This document shows, piece after piece, positions 47,101 to 62,100 of a DNA stretch of 64,000 nucleotides (the stretch's first letter is position 1; every line of letters starts with the position of its first letter). The notes beneath the pieces are model-generated. The model was not told the origin of the DNA. It saw only the letters and a program-made list of their open reading frames with translations, and ran no database searches. The translations under genes were made by a program, and so were the position numbers. This stretch comes from Sipunculus nudus. Taxonomy: Eukaryota > Annelida > Sipuncula > Golfingiida > Sipunculidae. The stretch spans positions 8,944,400 through 9,008,399 of the forward strand of contig CM049322.1 of NCBI GenBank assembly GCA_026874595.1, read 5' to 3'.

Positions 47101-50100
47101 GCTACCTATCTTGGTGTTTTATTAAAATATAAATATACGCCCTATCATGAAAATGGAACCCCATGAAACTATGAAAAAATGCTTGAGCTTGAAAATTGAG
47201 CTCCATAAATATAAAGCCATCCACAGTACCCTTCCTCTGCAACGGGACTATTTTCTAGTGTTTGATAAACTCTCAGTGAGTACCTGATCTATACCTTCTA
47301 CATACATACCACCTGTATGATAAACTCAGTGAGTACCCTGACTCTATCTGCTACTCTTCAAACAGATTATGTTAAGTACCCCAACACTGAATACATGGAG
47401 CATGTTCTTACTCTAATATTTAATTGACTAATGTGTAACAATGTTTTATCTAACAATATATGTTGTAAATCAGAAACCTGGAAGCTACATTCTGCATACT
47501 CATATATTTATTGTCCCCCACTACGCAGATGCGCTGGACATTGATCTGGGTTTGTCTGTCCGTCAATTTTTTTTTGTTTTCTTGCGATAACTTTCTTAAA
47601 TTTTATCCAATTTCATTCAAATTTGGGTCAGTGATTGCTCTCATGCATACCTTGGTTTGGCTTGGTTTTGGAGTGTCTATCTGAAAATAATTCTCTCCGG
47701 CTCAAAAACAAAATTATCAAATTTTTGTTTAATATCTTAATGTGTTTTAGTTTTATGTTCACCTGCAGATGTCTCCACATGTCATGGTGGATTTTGGTCC
47801 TATTTCTCAATGTGTTTTAGTATTTATGTTCGCCTGCAGATATCTTCACATGTCATAGAGCAACTGTTTTTAAGTTTTCATGTGCCCTCAAAATTTTCTC
47901 CACAATTCATAATTTTGGTTGCTTATCAAGCATGAAAGACAACAAAAGCCCAAAGTTGGGGACATTAATTCCACAAATTTACTTGTTTATGTTATAGATG
48001 GTTACCATCAAGCCTTCTGAACTGCTAGGGACTTCCTAAGTCAAGTGACTTCAGTTGAATAAGTATCAGATTATCAGGCTCTATTATGCTAAATTACCTG
48101 CTCAATGGCTTAACACTTCAATATTACAACAGTTAATTCACATTATATAATTGACATTTGAGTAAAGAAAACAAAAGAGGATGAATGTAAGATTTTCCTT
48201 TTTTTCCAGGAAGCAGTGAAGGATGAGAATGACCAGTTGTTTAAGATGTATGATGCGATACAGCAGCTTCCACCGCCCCACTACAGGTAGGGTAGATGGA
48301 TGCTTCAGCGATGCTTAGATGATTTACCTGATTTAGAATACATCTGTCAGACCTAAATCATGGGCAGCTTTGAAATTTTTAACAAAATTTAGTGAAGCAT
48401 TACTTAAAACTGTTACTTACTAACAAGAAATGTCACTGTCATCAATGGTTTTTTTTGTGTAAAAAATTATTCTTCAATTTTACAATACCTAATTCATGTC
48501 ATGTTTTGAAATATACCATACTTTTTCAGCATGGAAAGTTATATCTTTAGCATAGGTTGACTTAACCATGCTCAGCTGTAGGGATTGGCCAATATTCATT
48601 GTCCTTTTGTCCATCTGTCCTTCTGTCCTTGTGCAGGGCAATTATTGTTACCATTAAAGCAAGAAATAATTCAAATTCATTAAATTTTTTAATTGCATTG
48701 TGCCAATCTTCGAAACATGACTAGTAATTGTGAATACCATACCACTGAGCACCTTGACCCATGGGTCACTTGTTTTAAATTGATATTAAATATCACATAT
48801 ATTAAAATACTATGGTTATAGATATGGTTAACATCTCTGTTATAGATGACCTAGATTAAAATATCCTTGGCAAAAAAGACGGGCTTCAGTGGTCTAATGG
48901 TAGAGCACAGGGCTTAAAGCCAGGAGTTTGTGAGTTTGAATCTCAGCCGAGATGGTGATGAGATTATTCACGGCGGGCTCCCACTTTTAGGGTGAATGCT
49001 TTGCAGGCGTGTTTCACTCACAAATGAGTGTACCTTTTTTGGGGTTCCTAGGTGTTATGACCCAGCAGTGGGGATGACACTTTCCCATTAACTGCAGGAG
49101 AGTTATATCAAGCATGGTTGTCACCAGAGTTATCATTTGTAGGCCCCTGCCAAGTAGAATGGAATTGTGCAGATATACATATTATTAATACCCCTTTCAC
49201 ACAACAAATACAAACTGTTTTCAGGCTGTTTTGAAAACATTTCAGAGCATTCACACAGCAATCAAAAGTGTTTTCAAACCATTAGCCAAAGCATTTGGAT
49301 CAAGCTCTGGAAGTGGTTTCAAACATGAGAATGGTTTATTTGCCTTGGACACAGTTTTCAATCAGCAACTCGGTCACAGTGCAAGCACGAATGCTTGTGT
49401 CAACATGTTGTTACATTGTTGAATGTTCCACATGTGAAATGTACACAACACACATTGGTGCTAGATGGCCTTGTGAATGCACCAAACCTGTTTTGCCAAA
49501 CGCTTTTTCCAAATTGGTTTGAAAATATTTTGTGTGTGAAAGGGGTATTAGTTAAGAAAGCATTAGAAAATGGAGGTGGTACTATAAAAAACAAACAGAA
49601 ACAAAGTGACACTGATAATGCTGTGATTTTATATTTCCTCTACAGGACGACAGAATACCTCATGCGACACTTGTCCCGGGTGGCAGCTTACGGTGCGGAG
49701 ACTGGCATGCATCATAAGAACCTGGCCATTGTCTGGGCGCCGAATCTTCTCAGGTACGATCCAATGGCTAATACACTCTACACAATATATTTGTTTCTAA
49801 TATTTAAATGTTGTTTTACTGTGGATTTTTTATTTTTTGTGGGGTTTAGATTTTTTTTTGATTATAGGGTAACTTCTTACCATAAAATTAAGAACTCAAA
49901 CAGGTATTTCATATAGACGTCCAGAGCAGGGACAGTGTTTCCTAGTGATGCATTCACTACACTGACTACTAATTTCAAAAGCTTTAATTGTTTTAATTAA
50001 AAGAGATTGGAGGGATTACACTGGTCTAGTGATTGCAAAATGCAAAAGAATCCCTTAAGGCAGCCCAGAAAAGCTTTGCCTGGTCATGACATGTAGAGCT

Positions 50101-53100
50101 GGCCATTATTTGAACTTTTCAAGTGCAATGAGAAAGGGGCACATGTTGGAACAATCGTTAAGTTATTATTTGTGAAGATAATTGTCAGTAAACTTACTAA
50201 AGGTAATAATCTTGTCTTACAACAGAGCACCATTGATTCACATATACAATTTGATTGGCCTGATGCCAGCAAAAGCAGTTAGCCTGCTGTCTAAAAGAAA
50301 TGCCATTTGCTGAAAGTTTCTGATTACTGAGACAAAACACATGGAGGTGTGGGTTCAAATCTAACAGAGGCAGGTGTTGGCCTATGCTTTTCAGGGTTTA
50401 ATAAGAGGGTTGGGATGTGATACAAAAGGACTCCAAGGACGGAGTCCAGGCAAGAATCTATGTGCAGAGAGAATTTGGTAACAAGTGGACATGTATCAGC
50501 AAAGTTGAAAGCTGAATAATACTTTATTTAAACCAATGCTCAAATTTTATATTATAGTAGGATTCTTTGTAAGTCCCTGGCAGTTAACTTAAAAAGACTT
50601 AATTAAATATTTATTATTGACTTCTCTTTGTTTGTAGATCTAAAGAGCTTGAAGCAAACTGCAGCCTGGCAGCATTACAGGGGGTCAGTCTTCAAGCCGT
50701 CGTTACAGAATTCCTCATACGTAATGTGGATATTCTGTTCAGTGACCAATCTCCAAATGTGGCAAATGGAGAAAACACAGGTGAGAGCATTATATCTACC
50801 TGGGCAGAATTTGTGTTTCAAAGTAAGACCACTCCCATAAAAATAACCCCCCCCCTAAAAAAAATTGTTGAGTGTATGCAGAAAAAGATTTCCTAGTAAA
50901 CAATACATCCTTATCTCAATTTCCAAAACAAAAATCACTGAGTGTATGAAGACAGTTCCATCTTAAAATAATGTATCATTTTACATATTTTTCCTGGACA
51001 GTGACTTATATAATTATTTTATTTACACACATATATATATATACACACACACACATACTGTTAAACCTAGAAATTGGGACCACCAATCAGGCCAAAATAA
51101 AGTGGTTGCATTTTGGAGTTGGTCATCGAAGCAGGGTCTGATTTAAAGAGTAAAAAAAATTTGGACTGTGAAAAGTGGTCTTTTTGAGTTGATCACAAAA
51201 TTGAGGTGTTTTTGAGGTGACACATACATATGTACATACCAAAAAGTTAAAGTATCAAATAATGATCAGTTATATACATTCTTAATTCAGAAGTCATGGC
51301 AACATAGCACTTTGGTTAAGGGCTTAAGGCATAGGAATTTGAAGCTGACACTGACAGTCCCCACTGCAATTTTCATCTGACCCTAAGAAAGAAAAATGAC
51401 AAAAAATACCTCTGAGGTTTAATCAAATAGCTATGTATGCTATATGTGGTGAATTACATCTTTGCTACTGCTTGGAAATTAAAATTCAAGTTTAATTTTA
51501 ATGTGCATTATTTTCATAATTGTCTTCATCTGCAAAGAGTAACAGATCTATGAGTCATTTCGGCAACTTGATAAAACATAAAGACTGATCCTATATTTCA
51601 TTATAATTTTGATTGATTCCTTACTGTTTGATATTATCAGCCAATGGTAAGAGATCTCGACCTAAGTCTCTTGCTATTTCCACACCGACAAAGCTGCTGT
51701 CACTTGAGGAGGCCAGAGAGCGTGCTCAGTCGATAAGCTCTGGGTCACAGGCCAGCCAGAAGTACATTGAGGTCGGTGGAGGACCCTCTGCGCTGCCTGA
51801 CACGTACCATACTGTGATAGACATGCCTGCACACAAGTATGTGTATTACTTCAGACTCTACAAAGCCTCTGTGTGTTTTTTACATACCGTAGATCCCCTT
51901 TTTATGGCCACATGTCATTTTATAGCTGCACCATTATTTTGCAAGGCCAGTTTAAGGTGCTCCCACTAAGGTCCAAATACTCAAAAACTCCCTTAAAAAC
52001 CGCAGTTTGAACCTGTTCTTATCTGCCAAAGTCAAGATGCTATGGATATGGGCTTCTGTGCATCCAAGCCAGTAAAAAAAAATACACTGCACAGAGGGCC
52101 TGACGCAGCTAGTACAAGGTCAGGACACCCTTTGACCACATTTGTTGCAGAAATTGTGTACATTAAGCAGTAATGACTGACTAGCTGAAAGTAAAAAGAT
52201 CAGATTAAAATAATAAGAATGTGATAAATTCGCTGAATGGATAGAAAACTAATATATATGATCATCATTTAAAAAGTGTTAGTGATGATTATTCTGTACA
52301 GCAATATTTAATCTTTTATTTAAGAAAAAAAGGGAAACGAGAAAAACATTCCACTGGGGGACTGCGGTCGATCTTTAGTAGAAACAAAACTCAAACATGG
52401 AAGAGGAAGGACTCTACAGAGATTGATGACAGCGCTCGAGGTAGGGGATCAGGCATTTTATATTTTACCACACTTTGGGGAATTCTACATTAAATATATT
52501 ACTCAATTCACTTTTGCCAATTACTGAATGGTCAGGCATTAAATTGATTACACAGGTCACAATTGGGGATCAGGCATATTACACAGGTGATACTGAGGGA
52601 TCAGGTATTAAATATATCACTTGAATAATATTGAGGGATCAGGCATTAAATATATCATTCAGATCATGATGTGTGATCAGGCATTAAATATACATTCTGG
52701 ATTATTTGCTAATGTAGATATGGCCGTGGAGTACATGGACCTTGAAATTTTAATTTAAAAGTAAATGGTTTAGAGTCACTACCATATTAAATCAGGAATC
52801 ATTAAAATCATCACAAAATTTATTTCTTAGCATTTTTTGTAAATGTATGACTAATGTTTATTCAGAACACTCAGAGGTTGTGGAATGTGAAATTTTCATA
52901 AAAAAAAATAGGATAAATTCAGAGTGGGTACCTTCCAGTTTTGTTACCATAAAGACACTAATGATCCATTTTGTTCCTTGATAGTTGTCCCCCTGAAGCT
53001 CTCTACAAAAGAAGATAAAGAAGAGGATATTGTAGACAAAGCGTCTGTGATGCGGCGCCTCCGTAGTGTACAGAGCGCTGATTCGCTTCTGTTGGACAGT

Positions 53101-56100
53101 AAACGGAAGTCTCCCAGAGGGACCACCATCGCTAATCCTTATGCAGGTAATATAACAAACTGGCATCTGTTTTCAGTCCACTCTGACTCAGTCAGTAGGC
53201 CTGCTGTGAGTCTGAGAGTAATGTACTATGGTGCATTCCGCCAGGGGCACACGTCAGGTTTAAATAAAAACTTTTTTATTTTACATGGATTGTACAAATA
53301 GTTTTAATAACTGATCATGGCACTCTCCATGGTTCAGATTGTGGCATTCAGTAGTCTGTTGGGGTGGAGGAAACCAGAAAAAAACATCCACCTTTGACGG
53401 GCAACTACAACCTAGCTACTCTCATAACCATGCTGGGGGTTGAACCCAGGTCGTCAGAGGAAAGAGCCGAGCTTTCACCCATTGACTGTCCAGTTAAAGA
53501 TGATAATTATGAAATGTTTGTATTTCTGTTCAGTATATGCTGACTTCATAACAGTTTGGGGACTTGATGGTTAGGGTATACACCTTATTGAACATGAAAG
53601 CTTAGCAAGATTGTCATATGACTACTAATGGCACCAATTGGTTATAAAAATCATATTCAATGGTTGAACAATAAAAAACAACTGAGGTTAGATTATTAAT
53701 TGATTATTTAATGTACCATCTATATTAGCGTGAAATATACTGTTTGTACTCTGTTCCAGAACACCTGTCCACCTAATATTTTGTGATATTTTTTTCTAAT
53801 ATATTTTGTTTGCCACTACAATTTAGGTATTATCAAAGGAAATAATTTGGCAATTTACGAGGATTTGAACAGGCATGAAATAAATATACTTACTATTCGT
53901 CGCCAGGACAGGGTTAGCCTGTCAAGAAAGAGGTGCAAAAATGATGGCTTCAGTTCAAGTGGCCATATGTGATGTTGGAGGGTCGTATGTGTGACGTAAC
54001 AATACATAAGTACAAATACCACTGTGACTTTGTCAATACAGATCGTCAAGAGGACAAAGTTTTAGTCTGTCAACTTAGGTTGTCACTAATATCTCGCAAG
54101 ACAGTACACCTGTTCAGTCAAATTTCTTCCTGAATTAATAATATGGAATCCATAAACGGGAGAGTATCATTTTGCTGTTAGAAAATTGCAACATTTTCCT
54201 GATTTTCCTCTGAGGTAAACAAAGGTAAACTTTAGTGCATTGCATTAAAATTATCACGAAAAATCAGGTGGACAAGGGTGGTGGAATTGAGTATGGAATT
54301 ATACCTAAAATATTGACCGGAGTAAATTCAGTCTAACTCGTACATCATACTGAAAGACAAAGGTGTTGGCCAGATTGTTGAAAACTATTCTTTACACAAG
54401 ATTTAGTTTTAAAAGTGTTGGCAGTTTTGTGCCTGTCTCTGACAGAATAAGAATATTTTATCAGGATAATATGATTTCTTTGGATGTGAATACATAATTG
54501 GTAATGATCCGTTATGCAAAAATTCAATTGATTTAATTGATTATGAAAGAAAACTGATCATTGATATAACTGACTTATTTGCACATCACTGATGACTACA
54601 CACATCAAGATTATGCTTGATTAGGGGTTCTTGATGGGGATATGCTACAAGCAATCAAGTTTACTTATAGTGTTAATACGTGGTCTACAAAGATACTTAC
54701 AAAATTCAGTGAACAATTATTTAGGGGGTTTATCTCCAGGCCTATATAAAGTTTAGATTGTGGTGTACCAAGTACGCTGATATTAGGCTGTGTACTTGTG
54801 AAACAAGTGTTCCTTGAATATACATACAATGACGTATGGTTGTGTACCCTGTGCATAGGCAGGGCATACTTACCTGGCATATGCTGTTGGCGTACCTACG
54901 TGTAGGGGTAGGGTTGCGTACGTATATGAAGATCTTGGGTACAGTAGCGTAGTGTTGCGTAGACTTAAGTAAGAACTGTGTACTTTCTGCATCCAGTGCT
55001 CTACGTGGACAGTACTCAAAAAAAATAAACAGGTTTAATTTTTTGGGTCCATCCTGCATACCCCTTTGTAGCCTAATAGTATTGCCACATAGGCCAGCGT
55101 AGGCACAGCATTGGGCAGTGTAAGCACAGCGCCCTCAGTATCGCGCACTAAGCAATGCTACGTAGGCCCAGTGTCAAAAACCTTTAGGAAAAATCAGGTT
55201 GAATTGTCAAATGCATACAGTTTTATGATGAAACATTTCATGTTATTTTAACTCATTGCATTCCAGGTGATGTTATTTTAGCTTGTTTTATTCCATGCTG
55301 TGGCATTCCATATACAGTTTTTTTTGCCTAAAACCTACAAAATTATAAGCTTATATGAAAATGTTGCATTCAATGTTCTAGCATTCCATATGCAGTTTTC
55401 TGCCTAAAAATGTAAAATTTACACAATTATTAGTTTATAAGAACATTATCATAAAAAAAAACATGTTGATGGAACAGACTGAAGTTCTTAAGTTTCATCT
55501 GAATTGAGTAACTGTTTTTGTTACAGTTGGATTTGACTCAAAGGAGGGCACCACGGAGAGGGAAGGGATCGTTGAGAAAAAGCAACGACCAAAAAGATCC
55601 TTATCATTTGAACCAAAAACTCGTATGAGTCAAATTGAAGGTAAGATGTAGTCTTAAAATACACTGTAGCATAAGTGATGTTAAAGCCATTTAATTTATA
55701 CTTTGACATTTTAGAATCTAAGTTACACTGATATTACTTGGGAGAATATTTATTTGGGTTATCTGTTGAGTAGTACTGTTTGTAGTACATTGGCATTTTG
55801 AAGTTGATCTGTTCTTGTAGAACAAATACCTAAATCTTTGACCCTGAAACTATGACCCAATATAGAAACCCTGTTTCTGTTTAAATATGCATGCATGGTA
55901 ATTTATATCCAGTTATTAGAAATGAGGAGCTTTTGTAACTTTACACGAACATAATAAACTTCATTTGCACTCAATAAATTTGTTAATATGAACATGCACC
56001 CATATATTGCCAATTTTCACATTCCATACAAATCATAATTTTGTTGATTTAAAGAGCTATGTTTTATTTCCTTATTTTTAATAAACTTTGGAATAAAATA

Positions 56101-59100
56101 TATACAGATAACTAAGGTTCTGCTTCTTTGGTCCATTTATTTCCCGGAAACCTTTCAGGGATAGTAATTCTTTGAAATTTTCATCTTTCCAATGGAAAGG
56201 CAAAACAAAATATAAAATGCCTTTCTATGCATGTGTTTGCCTGTCTGAGACAGACAGAAAGGTGTTATTATGACCCTCTGCCTTTTATTAATATACACTA
56301 TTAAGATGTAGTCAAAATTAAGAATCATATTTACAAAAATGGAGGTTGTAGTAAAGATCAGTAGCAGTTTTAACCAGTTTGTGTCGCTTTTTGAGACTCG
56401 AATCAGACTGTGGCCAAATTGCTTCTATTGACACTTATTAGCAATACTTTCATTTGACTACAGCTTCCAGCTTAACAATGGTAATTTCGCTTTGCGAAAA
56501 ACAACATCTGCTCTTTCATTTATCTGACTTAGAATCTTCTGAGCTACAGAGATAGCTTTGATTGGCTTTTTGAAAAATGAAATGCATATTAATTAACCAT
56601 TATGACTAGGGTTCCAAACAAAAGGCCTTTGTGCCTATATCATATTGAAAATTGTACCATAACATAATTTACTTGAAAGAAATCAAAACTTAATGTAAAA
56701 GACAGTGGTACCAAGCATTGAAACTTTCACATAGAGGCATGAAAGCTCAGATATTTTTCATTGTTCACATTTCCATCACAGCATGTGTCTTGTATGTGTG
56801 TGTGTGTGAGGGTGTGTGTCTATATATAGGGAGATATACATGTACTACCCTGAAGAAAGTATTTATATGGGATTTCATTCATTTTGCCATTGTGCAGATG
56901 TGCTAAAGAAGAAAAAAAATGTGTTTTTGTTGTGGTGTTTGTTGAAATGTTAATACTCATAATTTATCCCACAGAGCTGATTTCTCTGTGGAAGCTTGTC
57001 ATAGTTTACTCAGAGTCAGTTCATCTTAATAAATGAAATGATAGAGAACTGATGCATAATAGGTAATGGTTTAGAAAATGTGAATAATATGGTGAAATTA
57101 TTAAATTATTTATTAGATTAATCATGATATAAAGTGTGAAGTACTTTACTTGTATCAAGGATTATGAACGATTCCAAATCATGTATGGAATGAGTAACAT
57201 TTTTATTCTGCATATCACAGATTATCCACAAGGAGATCCTTGTTATCTTTAGCAGTAAGTGTTGGTAAATTTTGAAATATACAATGCTTACTGCCATCTG
57301 CTCAAATTAGCAGTTTTCCTTCAGTTTTTTTTCTGCACTAACACACTCAACACATTTTATTATACAACAAAAGAAGAAATGTCATTCTATCAAATTAACA
57401 GAGATTTGCACCTGATATTTAGTTTTGACCTAATTTTCAAGGTTTTGACCTACTTTTTTGGTCTATAAGGTTTATAATTGCTTGACATTTTTTTACAGAT
57501 GATTTGCTTCTATGATAGGCTTTACTCCTTTGAAACAGTAGCAATCAGAATCAAAGGTCAAGATCATACAGCCTCCACAGGGTTAAAAAAGGGATTAAAT
57601 TGAGCTAGAGTTGTTTTAGCTGCAGGGGAGATGGGTATTCAATTATTAACTCATTATTAGTGTGGACCATTGATACTTGCTTTGCCAAAATTTTAACTTA
57701 TTCAATTCTTTAGTGATACTATTCACTGGCGCCACATACAGCATTATAAAGGCACTATTAATGCAAAATGCTATTTTTTATGACACTTTATAATTTACCT
57801 CCACAATTTCATATACATCAAATTTTGTCTGCTGTCCCACTCAGTATTCATCAACGGAGAAGTTAGCCCTTATTATATTTATTAAAAAAATATAATTGGG
57901 AAATATCTTCTAAAATGGCAAAACTTGAAACTAAGTTGTTTTGCTCTAAATCTCACATCTATAAAATTAGGTCACTGTGGTTTAAATCTTATGACTTTAT
58001 TTGTATCAATGCAGTGGTGTGGCTTAACTAATAACTATGCAGTGTTGTGGCGTAACTAATTCCAATGAAATCAAATACAATGCAGGTGTTGTGTTCACTG
58101 AAAAAACTGGGCCTGAAATCAGCCTTTACAACAAACTAGCCATAATTAACTTTTATAAAATTAGGCCACTGTGGTCTACATTTTATTACTCAATAGTTAT
58201 GAATGCTGATTCACCAGTAAGTTTGCCTTTAGGAGACACATTTAAGAATATAAATATACAGTTTTCAGTGAGTTTAAATGAGGTCATACAGTTGATACAT
58301 TGATCTTTTGGGAGATACATATATATGGACCTAATGAAGCTAATAATGTTACTTTAAACACTGAAGTGAACATATGTACAAATATAAATAATTGCTGAAT
58401 CCTTCATTTGTTTCTTTGATCCTGCCTGTTTCTTGTTCATTGCTCCCCAACCTTTGTAAAATATCAGTCCTGCTTTAACCTGCTCAATCCTTAAATTTAG
58501 AAAAAAAACTATGATATAGTTCTTATGACAGGGAAATATTCCTCAGGGTTTATTTATGAATAATTAAATTTCAACATTGCTATTGAGATTTTTATTTAAT
58601 TGTGATGGTTTTATTTGTGAATTATGCCTAGCTCAGGGCTGAATAACCTAAACATAAGATGACTCAGTTATTACAACCTATTGTTTTTATCAAATGATAA
58701 CATTCATTGCCGTATTGAACTTTTGATTTAGATAAGTAAATGCAGCTCTAATGGCAAAGCTTGACCCAGTCAAACATTTAATCAAATTAGTAAATGCAGT
58801 TCTTATGGCATAGCTTGACTCAATAAGACAGTTAGATGGAATGTTGAAACAGTAAATTTAGACAAGAAATAGGAGAAACCAGATCTGCACCTGTAGATTC
58901 GTATCTTTGAAGTTTTATCTTATCTTTATGCTTGATCTATAAGTTTTTTTCTGATCTTAATGCTTGACATTTTAAGACAGAGATTTAGAAAATGTTATAA
59001 CGGTGAATCTAGACAAGCAATGGGGAAACCAGGTTAGCGCTTATAAATTCATGTGTTTGAAGTTTTATCTGATCATACAGATGTATCACAAACCTTTTAT

Positions 59101-62100
59101 ACACAGAGGTATGGGCTGGTTTTGTTTTTCATCACTTATATTCACTGTGCCAGTTTTGCAGTGATTCCCTATAATGATTGTGTATTATTTTAATATCACC
59201 CACATAGTGTTTTTTTTTGCACAAGGTAAATTAAGATCACCTTCACTCTGCAAATACGTATATACTGAACAATACTTGCTGAACCAGTGTGGACATCCAC
59301 TATCACATTAGCTAAAGTATATACTTACTTACTCATCCTTTTAAATGAATTTGGGTATATCTTCTGATGCCTAGCATTTAATTTTATAGAAAGCAGCTTT
59401 CCAGGGAAAGTACTTCTAAATATATATGTAAGCTATCATAAGCAATGATAAATTATTGAACCTAACCATGCTTGATTGAATCAGACTCCATATTATCAGG
59501 CTCTGCCATATATTGATTTCCATGTCCATAAAGTGAGAGTTTCACAAAATAGCCTTCTGCATAGCCACACCACTCTTCACCAAGAAATAAGGGCAGAATG
59601 CCGTTTTGAATGGTTTTGGGAGTTATAAAATGGATTTGGCCTTGTGAAATGCCCTACCATTCAGCAAGAAAATAAAACAGTATAGATAAGCACGCGGTAG
59701 TAGAAGGCCCCACCTACTGAAAGATAAACCAAGAAGGTGTATAGTCCATATTGAAGTAGATGACCCAAGCATTTGGTCTTTGATCAAGATCTTATGCAGT
59801 TTTACAGTCTTTCTTTGAATATTCATATTTACCGGTATGTGAACTGTTACTGCTGATAATTTTATAATAACATAGTGACTTTTGCCGATTTAGTAATCTG
59901 TTCCAACAGGCCCCTCTGAAATGATCGCAACTGAGTATCAGCTTTAGGATTTTACATTTGATCAAACTAATTTTATGTCACCTGAAATGTCATGGTGAAT
60001 GATCAAGATATTAATTTTAACCTTTTATTTTGTAAATTATCACCTTAGGCAGTTGACAACCTGAAAGGTAAAATATAGGCATTTGGAATTTATCAGGAAG
60101 TATACTCACTGGAAAGTATACCTTGGACGTATACTTTGAGTTATTAAGGGAAAAATAAAATGTACAGAAATGATTCAGAGGGAATTTAGTAACAGGGTAA
60201 AAAGCATAACTACCCCGTCACACTGCTTTAAGGTAAAGTTAGCACAAGATTCATATTTAAAACATCATACTGGAAAATAAAGAGCATTGTAAAATGAAAA
60301 CAGAAACAAAATCTTGTGATGGAGAAAGTTCTTCAAAGGTTTTTATGAAGAATAGGGAATCGATTCAGAGCAACAAAAAGTGGAGATTGATCTCGAGAGG
60401 GAAGACAGTGACTGTTTTTGTTTATTTTACACTTCAGACTGTTGAACATTATTCACTAGATCAACGGTTCTTGTAGTTCCATTTGGTAAGATATTGACCA
60501 AACTTTTATGTTTTGTAGCCTTCTCCTCTGATGATGTTTTCTGCAACCGACAAATCTGTGAAGATGAAGATATACCCTCACCTATAAAAATCAGCACCAC
60601 TGCAGAACTATTGTCAGAACTTGAAGGTCGCTTGCAGCAAAGTGAGAGATCCATGGATGATGGCGATAGCACAAATTATGACACAAATCTGTACCAAGAT
60701 TTCCATATGCAGTCAGACTTTGAGAGTATAATGACCCGCAGTTTGCCAAGTGGAAGCGAGTTTGGACACCAGTATGAACTACAGAGGTCAAGGTCTGCCG
60801 ATCCTCCACACGAGTTAACGATAACTCCCAGTCCACCAAAGTCCTTGCACATGAGCTATATCAGTGGCGAAGGTGGTTTTGATCAGGACATGCATGTACA
60901 CATGAGTCATGTCAGCCAATCAGATGGAGTCATAGCCAGACGGTACATGCCAGAGGATTGTCCACCACCACTTCCTCCAAAGGAGTCAAAGAATAGTTAT
61001 GTTTCACCAGATTCAGAAAGTTCTGCTGCATCCGTTATTGCATCACAAGGGTATGAATGGCAGGAAATACCATCTGATTTCAATACATTGTCTTCAAAAC
61101 AGGCAGGTCGTGAGAATGTTGAAAACAAAAATATGACCAGTCACCTTGAAGAACATAGTCTGAGGGAGTTAAGTGAGTTGGATGAACACGCCTGTTCATT
61201 AGCTGGTACTAGTTATAATGAACAGCCTGGGATAGGTTCACAGGATATGGAAAATGTTATGCAAGATGAAGTCCCCAGGAGCCCAAGTGCTACACAGAGG
61301 CTTGTATCCCGGTTGTCTCAGCATCTGGATGATATTGAGGTGGCTGGGATTGAGGGGGCCGAAGCAGAAATGGCACCTATTGAAGCAATCGCCACAGGAG
61401 TGTGCCGCGGTGGTATGGACAAAGTAGCTTCAGTATCAAGCTTGAATTCATTCCGCTCAGATGAATGTCGCCAGGTACGATATTTTCCCGATTGTGAACA
61501 GGCCATTAGTGATGAGATGACATCAGGGGGTAGTGATTTTGACAATGGTTTGCTGTCAGCGGATGAATTAAACAGTCATTCGGATCGGAGTTTCACACGA
61601 TCATCAAAGGATAGTAGTCCTCACATTAGTCCACCTGAACCTGAAATGATGCCTGATGATGAAAGTCTTACAAAATTGTGGTCACACGATCATGATGCAA
61701 TCACAGAACATGGATTGCTTCATGTACTCCCTGAAATAAAGGAGACATTAGGTAAAAGCCACAGCATGCCATCAGTGAATGAAGAATCTGGTTCTCTTGT
61801 GTCAAACAAACTTGAAGGTGCTAAGTCTCTGGATAGCATGCTTGAATCAGGTAATAAAGTGCTTATGCATGACGGAAACGGTGCCAAGGTGCTTGTGAGA
61901 CAGACAGCTATGGACCAGAAAGATAAAACTAATTTACCAGTTGATTCAGAGGGTCAAGGGTCATGTAGTATACTTCAGACAACCGGTGGTGCAGCTGACA
62001 TTTCATGGTCGAGTGAGCACTTGATGACTCGACCTTTTTCACCTTCTGACTTGAGGAATGCTCTGACGGATTCAGGTTCGATTCACATAGGCTCAAGCTC

